64,000 bases of DNA from Zerene cesonia. Its lineage: Eukaryota; Arthropoda; Insecta; Lepidoptera; Pieridae. This document shows positions 56,110 through 64,000 of this stretch, piece after piece. Below the pieces are notes generated by a model. That model ran no database searches. It saw only the letters and a program-made list of their open reading frames with translations, and had not been told where the DNA came from. Each line of letters opens with the position of its first letter. Within the stretch, counting starts at the first letter, position 1. Where the stretch lies: contig NC_052126.1 of the NCBI RefSeq assembly GCF_012273895.1, forward strand, positions 2,121,218 through 2,185,217. Reading direction: 5' to 3'. A program made the position numbers and the translations under genes.

Positions 56110-56352
56110 ATAGTGGGAGCACGCTCGGTACCGACAGCTTGCGCCGGGGAGAGTACCATACCCTCACAGAAGATCAGCGTGGAATAGTAGCATGTGATGA
56201 CACCATGTTTCCTACGGTAAGTGAGGGAGCCGGACGCTATAAGCTGTCAACACATTTGCAAAGTCATTGTGTCTGAAAATGTTAATGAATACCATCAGGT
56301 GGCTTACCATCAAAGAACCGACAGGCTCGGTTACCTGCTATGATATAAAGAA
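56110..56352 (+). mobile_element. Dispersed SINE-like repeat (family C)
   Basis: GCTTGCGCCGGGGAGAGTAC, CCCTCACAGAAGATCAGCGT and ACCATCAGGTGGCTTACCAT align in order with 11098-11428. Confidence 0.65.
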
Positions 56353-57739
56353 TAAAAAATGCTACACGTACAAGATTAGCTCAGCAAGAGAGATGAACTA
56401 ATGTGCCCTTACTGGAGACTTATATTTATTTAAATATTTGGCTTTACAGTACTGCATACTAAACGTCATTTTTCCAAAAATGTAGTCTCTTTATGGTCAC
56501 AGAAAATTGTCCTAATTGAAAATTTTTATTTTCATTTGTAAATAGTGTTTATACTTAAACGGTAAACAGTAATTTAACAATATGAGTTTGTCCGTACCTG
56601 CAATTGGTGTATACATCAAGGCTAACTTTTAAAGTTTGGATTTAAATACTTTATATTTATGTGTACGGATTCACAGCACAGCAGTCATCAACAGTATACA
56701 CTGTTACTGTGACCTAATAAATAGATAATTAAATAAATAATATAAATAATTGAATGAGGTTTTTCCGCCCAAATTATCCCAAATGTTTTCCACATAAGGC
56801 CAACATTGATATCCTCCAACCCGCCTATAATTATTCTCAGTGATTTATAATGTAATTATGGGTATGAAAACAAAGAAGGACTAACATTAATCTAAAATTA
56901 GTTATAACAATATACACTTAAAACACTTTTGTCTTTACTATTTTTTTCTAATAGCTTGAAATAATGATTATATTATTAGAGATATATCATTGGCCGTATC
57001 GATATCATCTCAATGATAAATATGGTTGATAGACAAATACTTATAACAAAACTAAAGCACATTTTTTTTATTTTTTTTGAAAATTCAGGTTTCTTTATAT
57101 AGCTGAATATAAAACCGCCTGAAATTTGAGAAAAAAAATGTAAAGTTTAAAACTTTTAAATGGGAATTTTACGCAAGTCAAAAGTGTGCTTCAGCGTCTA
57201 AATTTAGTAAAGTTAGTGGCTGGCCCTGACCGAGCGAAATAGTGCATTGCGCCATCATAACTAGACTTAGGAAGGCTTAAACTCATATGCACTAGCTATT
57301 TCCAATGGTGTTACTGGAGAAATGCATCTCGAGTAACAATTAGAATAAGAGTGGAATAAAATAATTTTATTAGGTTCACCACTTCAAACACAGACATAAT
57401 AAAAGTGCAGATTTAAAAACTACGATTATTAAAGGTATGGGAGAAGATGATCATCATAACGAGCATTAATACTCTTACAAGTTTAAACCAAATTGTTGAT
57501 ATGACAAAAACCACAAATAAAAAATAATTTGTATTGAGAACTTAATTGTTGGGAAAGTCGGTTAATAAATATATCATCGGGCGTTAACAAACTTTTTAGT
57601 TTTATAGCATTCAAATACTTTTACAAACTTTTCAAGTAACGATAACTAATTAGCAGTTGATTTTCCTCCATACAAAGGACTCATTTAATTACATCGAGCC
57701 AATTGACAAATCTAGTTATTGGTATTACTAAACAATTGG

Positions 57740-57860
57740 TTGCCTGGTAGAGATCACTTATAAGTGATAAGGCCGCCTTCTGTGCTGTATCTTCCTATTT
57801 TTTTTAAGTAAAAGTTTTTTTTGTTTTTGTAATACAGTGTTTAAATAAATTAAAATAAAT
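57740..57860 (+). repeat. Retroposon 3' end
   Basis: TGGTAGAGATCACTTATAAG, TGATAAGGCCGCCTTCTGTG and an A/T-rich tail ending in repeated AATAAATTAAAA-type sequence; same type as 39560-39700. Confidence 0.5.
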
Positions 57861-59423
57861 AAGTTCCTTAAAACACTAAGATATAGAATGACAGTAAAAA
57901 TACATTTTCCTACAGCATACATATGCAAAAACATAGAAACTTATCTTCCAGCCTTCATGGAAGAATAACCCAAAGTTAATAATGTGAAAAATAAGTGATG
58001 CGCGAGTTTCCACCGTAATGCATTGGTTCTATAGACTTATTTGTTATTAAATATTATTCATGAATGCGTTAGGTGACTGTTGACTGTTAAATTCAAGTAA
58101 AATGATAAGATGTTATCGTAATGTACCTACTTTCTTATTTTCTTTAAAACTTACTTTTGCGTGATTTAATTCTCAATTTTTTCCGATGTCTATATATTTG
58201 GTATTATGTTATCTGTGATATGTATACTCAAGCTAAATGTATTGAATATGAGACAAAAAATCTAGGTTGAGCCAGCATTTGCCATTTTCTTTACTTTTCA
58301 TGTCCTTAATTAGAAAATAATATATTATAAACAAAATAATTTTAACATATTTCCCGGAAAAATTGCTTACAATATTAACCTCTAAACCAATTCGTTGATC
58401 GTATTTCTCTTTTTGAAAAGTATGTTAAATCTGTTAACGTAGCAAAATACCCAATATTTCATATAATAGCTAAGAAAATTATGTTCAGGAAGTCATAAAA
58501 ATAATGCAGTAAAAAGGCTTTTATCCTTTTATAGGTGCCCCTAAAATCTTTGCTCCACAGAGGTTTTACGTAAAACTAAAAATAGGTGACCCGGACTCAA
58601 GTAACATATGCTTTTGAACTGGCAACTGGAATTTATGGACCAACAAGGGTTATTTTAGCACTGTGGAATACTGTTCCATACCATGATTGTCATAACATGG
58701 ATTTTGACATGGAAGAATATTCTAATTGACATGTTTGACATTCTTTTTTCAAAACACACCATTGTTATGTAAGGCCAGTTTGTTTTATGAAAATGATTGA
58801 AAAATTTGCTTGAGAGTCTCGGATTATCGTTATTCAAACCCACGTTTATTGTTTGCTCTTTTATTTTGTTCTTAATCAAGACATGAATTCAAATAAATGG
58901 CAGCTTAAAGTAATAAATAAAGTATTCATAAATAAAAAACCGAAATCCAGAACCGTTTGAGTCTTAAATTCTTAAATAATAATTTGACTTTAAGTAGGTT
59001 CTTTATCGAAAGGAAAACGACTTATGGACTTAACTTAGATTACTTTTTCACATCGCCTTCTCTCTAGAAATTCATTATAGAAAGAGAAACGTAAACGGAT
59101 TTTTCTGAATGCGAAATACATTGCTGTATTAGTTAAATATTTAACCCACTATTCTTAACAAAAGCGGCATTCGATGCGATGCAAACTGTGATTCCGTAAA
59201 ATCTTTTACCGTGGTCGAGCTTTTAATCCGATTAACTTAATAGCACTTACTAGCGATTTCTATTGCAGACTTTTTTACTACATTAAAATACGAATATTTC
59301 ATTTTAGATTTCGATCTCGAAAATTGTTGCCAATAAATATTCAGATTGTAATTTCACTTCTTTTTAGACATTCTGAGCTGGTTAAATAAAAGGATCAAGG
59401 TATCAAAGGATTTTACATTCCAA

Positions 59424-59563
59424 CTATCTGCGCCTCGCGGTTTCACCCGCGTAAATCCGCATCCCGCAGAAATATCGAGATAAAAAGTTGCCTATATGTT
59501 ATTCCAGTTGTCCAGCTGTACGGGATACGGGCTTACGCGGGTGAAACTGCAAGGCGCAGCTAG
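59424..59563. mobile_element. Fold-back Helitron-like element with two inverted 3' ends
   Basis: The left side reads as a reverse Helitron 3' end (CTATCTGCGCCTCGCGGTTT), the right side as a forward 3' end (GGCGCAGCTAG|T). The two arms of about 43 bases are inverted repeats with a few mismatches. Confidence 0.8.
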
Positions 59564-60168
59564 TTGTCTATAAAGCTTGAAATCAAATTAAGATCGACTT
59601 ATTTTTTGATCGAATATCAAGCCAATAAATTCAAATCCACCAAAGAAAGACGACGGAACGGTTCGACAAAGCTTACACTGTTTAAAATTCGTAGCTGAAA
59701 GTCAAACGATATTGAAACAATAAGCTTAAATGGATATTCCGCGACTATTTGCCTAAAGGTACAGAAAAAAAGAGGAATGGAGCTACGTTCGATTTATAGC
59801 TCAAGTGGCCAGAGTAATGAAACTGAATAATGCATGCCGATGAATATCGCCCGTGGGCTTAGGGTTGTCACTTACACGTTATGAGATTAACTACATACAT
59901 GAGTGCTATGAGTTTTTTTACGATGTATATATTGTCTTTCTTCAAAGCTTCTGCTGTCATAAAATTATCTTATAATATAAGATAATACACACATATATGT
60001 AGTTAATTTCGTACTATATTCTTACATTCTTTTATTCATTAAAATCATATCATTCAAGTATGCAGCACATTGCACAATTTGTTATTAATTAGATTGTCGG
60101 CAATTCTCGCACAATCAAGACCAAATAAAACTTATGTAGTTATTTATTTACAACAATTTTATTAACAA

Positions 60169-60535
60169 CTAGCTTTTCGCCCGCGGCTTCGCCCGCGTAG
60201 AATTCGCTTATATCGCGCGACATAGTAAGGAGTATTTTCTTCGCAATATAAAGTATGGTTTGTTCTAACCCACGTTTAGCTACATCATCATACCAAATTT
60301 CATCAAAATCGGTTTGACAATAACGAACTTGCATAAAAACTTTCATCCCCTCTTTCAACCCTTTCTACCCTTTTTTCGGGATAAAAAGTATCCTATGTCC
60401 TTTCCCAAGTTCAGTTCTATCTTCATACCAAATTTTATCAAAATCGGTTCAGTGGTTTAGGCGTGAAAGCGTAACAGACAGACAGACAGACAGAGTTACT
60501 TTCGCATTTATAATATTAGTAGGGATTTGTCAAAT
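60169..60535 (-). mobile_element. Long Helitron-like element with (CAGA)n tract
   Basis: Left end CTAGCTTTTCGCCCGCGGC preceded by A; right end TTATAATATTAGTAGGGA before T. There are two copies of an AAATTT(C/T)ATCAAAATCGGTT-type phrase inside, and a (CAGA)5 microsatellite at about 60475-60494. Confidence 0.65.
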
Positions 60536-61190
60536 GGAATATTTGTGGCAACCCTATAATTTTTAGTTATTTGTTATACCGCAGCAACACAACTGCTTTC
60601 ATCAAATACCATAGATTTATTAGACGTGTACGTTTCATTATATCCAAAACGTTTATTTGTTCGAGGAAGATTTCATCTCAGGTGCATGTAAATAATACTT
60701 TAGGCAATCGAAATTATATAATATCGATTTCTTAATTTAAAACCACTTTTAAGTCAAATAAATGTAATAAATAAAAAAGTTAAGGTAGCATTCCTGACAT
60801 ATAGGAACGCCTGGTTTTAAAGTCCGATAAGGTTGTATATATTTTAATAAAAATTCTCTTTTCTTATCTATATAACGGTTGTTATAATGTGATACAATTT
60901 AAGTTGATATCAATATTTTTATTCGTAGAAAAATAAGATAGGATTCATAAAACCAGTGAAATATCCTCTAATTTATTTGGCACTTAAGCATTAATTGTAA
61001 TATTCACTTCAATTGGATGTTTCATAGATATATATCAAGAACTATCAAATAATATAAAGATTTATCAAGATTATCAAAAAAGCTTAATAGTCAAATTCTG
61101 ATAATGTTATCTGCTTAAATGAAATATGTCCGTCACTATGGTTACAACGACATATGTCTTATAGTGATAGTGCCTTTAGTGCGTATATAT

Positions 61191-61250
61191 TATCATCATC
61201 ACCCCTTGTATGTTCCCACTGCTGGGACACAGGCCTCCAATGAGGGTTAT
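61191..61250 (-). mobile_element. SINE family 2 tail fragment
   Basis: ATCATCATCACCCC, TGTTCCCACTGCTGGGACAC and AGGCCTCCAATGAGGGTT match the distal end of the SINE at 44602. Confidence 0.55.
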
Positions 61251-64000
61251 ATAAATACATATTATACAATACCTCATTGAGGAAAAAGTCGTAGATGCTT
61301 TTAAATATTGCGCTATCAAATGTCATCAATTCTACAATAGTATAAAATATTATCCAATAGACTCAATTTAATATTTGTTCCTCCTTTCTACCCTTGGGTT
61401 AGCCTGTTGGTAATTATTTATTGCACTTATTATTGATGTTGTTAATTCGTGCTTTGTTTCCTTTCTATAATGTATTGTTTTAGTAAAAACAATGATTAGA
61501 TTTCAGAGTAATCAAATAAGAAAATGATATTATTGAAAAATGGCAGCCCTACCCTAAGTCCATAAGGGAGAGAGATCACACAGCGATTAGGTTTTCATGA
61601 GCCTCTGTGAGTTCTTATCGATGTGAATGATAAGTATCAAACCGCGGCTTTATTAACCCCATATCCCTCAACTTCATCAAAGGGTAAAGTACTGAAGATT
61701 CCGACAAATTAATCAAGATGTACTTGGAAAGGTCACATTTATTAAAGCGAGAAATTCCCACGTTTATGCCATTTGATTTTTTTTCGCAGAATACATAAGT
61801 GCGAGTTTTCTGTGTGCTGTTTGTTTAATAATAGTAATATTTGTAATTACGGTTGACGTCATTTTCCATATCGTATAAAACATTTTATCCTTTTGATGTT
61901 AGAGTTTGATTTGTCATCAAATCAGTAGACAGTAGGTTTAGTATATATAATATATAGATATCTAGTACTTTTTACTTTCATTCATAAAGATGGTCTACTA
62001 ATTCAGGTGTAATTATACAATAGTTTTAGAAAAGTATGTTATAAAATACATCGATATTTACGTTGTAAGATAAAATACGGCTTAATATTCAATAATAATG
62101 TACATTTTTCTTCAGCATAATTTATCAATTCCCCACTTCGTACTATTTAAAAAGCTTTTAAGCGAATTTGAATTTTAAATTTTCTAGCGACCTGTTATCT
62201 CTCTCTTCAATTTTGCACAATTCTTGTAGTATTTTTTTTATTAAATATCCTTTTATTACCATCATCCGGAGAAGTAATACGTAACAAGCCGCTTATCCGT
62301 GCTTTGCCTAAATTAGCCCGGCCGGTTTTTGGTGAAATCTCTTCTTCGTAATATTATGCTTTTATATCTTATACATTGATGCCAATCTTTACAAAACGTT
62401 AGTAAGAAACTACGTAATTAGATCTGAGATTCGTTCTAAAAATATATTAGCCTCGTGCTTTGAAAACCTTTCACTAAACCTAAGTATTTCTATAATTTCA
62501 AAATTTTAAAATCCATCTAAACTCACATAAAAATACATTCTAAGAATTTCATCACATCCCACATTTTAATATTACCGAGCGTGCAAGTAAATGAAACTTT
62601 AAAGTTCGTAATTTCATTCTAAAATGAATTTAAAATCTAGATATTTTTACACCGTTTCTATAGCGCTTGGCTAGAGCTCTACGCGGGCGACTAATTAAGT
62701 AATATTTTTTTTATTCTCATTAAGAAATCTTCAATTAACCCTGCAATATTGTCGTTGGGAAAGTTAATTTTCCAGTTTTCCATTAGAGTTCACTGGGATT
62801 CACTTGGGAATATTTAATTTGTTTTTCTCGGAACGTTTAAGACAGTTTTAGATATTATAATCAGGTTAAGAAAGTTGGACAGTTGTGCTTTATAAATGGT
62901 GTTTCTTGGTCTTCCTTCGGTCATCAGTCTTATGTGCGTATCTTGCTTATACTTTAATGGGGATCGAGATGAGATATCAAGAGTCAATTAATAATGTATG
63001 TATGTATAATATTGTGTTAATCTCGAAAGTTAGAGAAGATATATGCAACTAAGAGCAATTAATAAATTTGCAAGTAATACCTCTTTTCATAATATTATAT
63101 TTATTCCATTATTACATCATTCACAATTGGTGAATAAATGTTAGATTAGGGGAGACCGCTTGCACGAAAATGATTAACAAAAAAGGTTACAATATTGTTA
63201 AACATTATACATATTATAATATATTGCACTAAAAAGTTAGTAACACTCTTTAGAATGGCAATACCATTATGGCATTACATTACGTAAACATTTTTTAACA
63301 CTTACTATAAATTCACCGGTAATACATTCAAAATGTCAATTATATTGAGTTTGTCAATACACCGGAAATTACGTGAAATTTTCCAGAGCTTTTAAAACAG
63401 CTTCCGGAGTCTTGAGTTTAAATTTAGAAGGGTTTCGTAAATTAGCCATTTAAATAGGAAAGTTGGGGATTGATGAAACGCCGAGACGTAGAGAAATGTT
63501 ATGTTAATTAAACTTTAGGGAAATGTGAGTGATTTATTATAATTGGACGTTGTGTGTGGAGGTTACTGTCATTTCTATTGCTTAAATAGTTTAAATTTGA
63601 TATGTACAAGGTAATGTCGGTATTATATCTTAAAATTATTGTATTTAGGTGCAAATGTTTCTCAAACATATATTATTTTATCGACACGATTCGATAATGA
63701 TTATCCCGTTCATAATAAATTGGTATGCAGATAACAAATCGAATGGTCTTCAACCCACGGAAACCGCCTTTACCAACGTGGGAGAAGGCGCGGGCGGGAA
63801 ACTTGTTAGTATAAAAATAGAAGAATAATAAATATCCGTCTTCTCATACACACAAATCCACACAACTACTCCAATTAAGTACGTTTAATAACACTAAACA
63901 AACAAAATATTTCATACAACGACTAAATTATTCAAATTTGACCACAAAGTCTAGACTGCTTGCTGTTCCGACCCATCAATCCGACCTGATTCCTAAAGCA

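Larger units (their letters stand above)
53041..64000. other. 3' flank without a recognisable protein-coding gene
   Basis: Very AT-rich. Both strands were read and no conserved domain or multi-exon gene was recognised. Identifiable content is a GC-rich patch at 53990-54115, Helitron-like sequence near 54710-54880, a dispersed SINE-like repeat at 56110-56352, a retroposon 3' end near 57740-57860, a fold-back Helitron at 59424-59563, a long Helitron-like copy at 60169-60535 and a SINE fragment at 61191-61250. The remainder from 61251 to 64000 shows nothing I can name. Confidence 0.7.

Overview
The window is AT-rich animal DNA that looks lepidopteran (moth or butterfly). It is crowded with short Helitron-like elements that begin A|TC (often TCCTACTAATATT) and end in a GC-rich hairpin plus CTAG|T. 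It also carries tRNA-derived SINEs and LINE remnants of types I know from Lepidoptera. No bacterial operon, CRISPR array or rRNA gene is visible.

The only gene I can support is one large, intron-rich, plus-strand gene of the Dscam (Down syndrome cell adhesion molecule) family. I traced 29 exons from 12110 to 53040, joined in one open frame of about 1,394 codons. In order they encode Ig5, Ig6, Ig7, Ig8, Ig9, FN1-FN4, Ig10, FN5, FN6, one transmembrane segment and a cytoplasmic tail of about 125 residues (numbering by the standard 9 Ig + 4 FN + 1 Ig + 2 FN Dscam plan). Ig1-Ig4 and the signal peptide are not visible and should lie upstream of the window. A phase-compatible extra exon at 10881-10948 is possible but unproven. 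Introns at domain borders are almost all phase 1.

Layout: 1-12109 is repeat-bearing non-coding DNA, probably a 5' intron. 12110-25118 holds the Ig5-Ig9 exons, 25593-38171 FN1-FN4, 40069-42397 Ig10 and the start of FN5, 42857-44437 FN5-FN6, 45085-45202 the membrane segment, and 46201-53040 the tail, including a 5.8 kb intron. 53041-64000 is 3' flank without a recognisable gene. Two runs of exactly 1000 N (27212-28211 and 40335-41334) are assembly gaps inside introns. Exon phases and domain continuity across both suggest no coding exon is lost.

The product is expected to be a single-pass homophilic adhesion receptor of neurons or other cells. The exon that would be the hypervariable Ig7 exon in arthropod Dscam1 is here split and fused to Ig6 coding sequence, with no tandem alternative exons, so this looks like a non-hypervariable Dscam paralog. 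The points most worth a second look are the intrusion of mobile elements into splice-site neighbourhoods (LINE tail 10 bp after a donor, Helitron end 39 bp before the matching acceptor, SINE-like tandem duplication providing an acceptor), a likely GC-AG intron with a competing GT donor, a perfect 48-bp palindrome inside a Helitron copy, and fold-back Helitron structures. I found no convincing new biological system.
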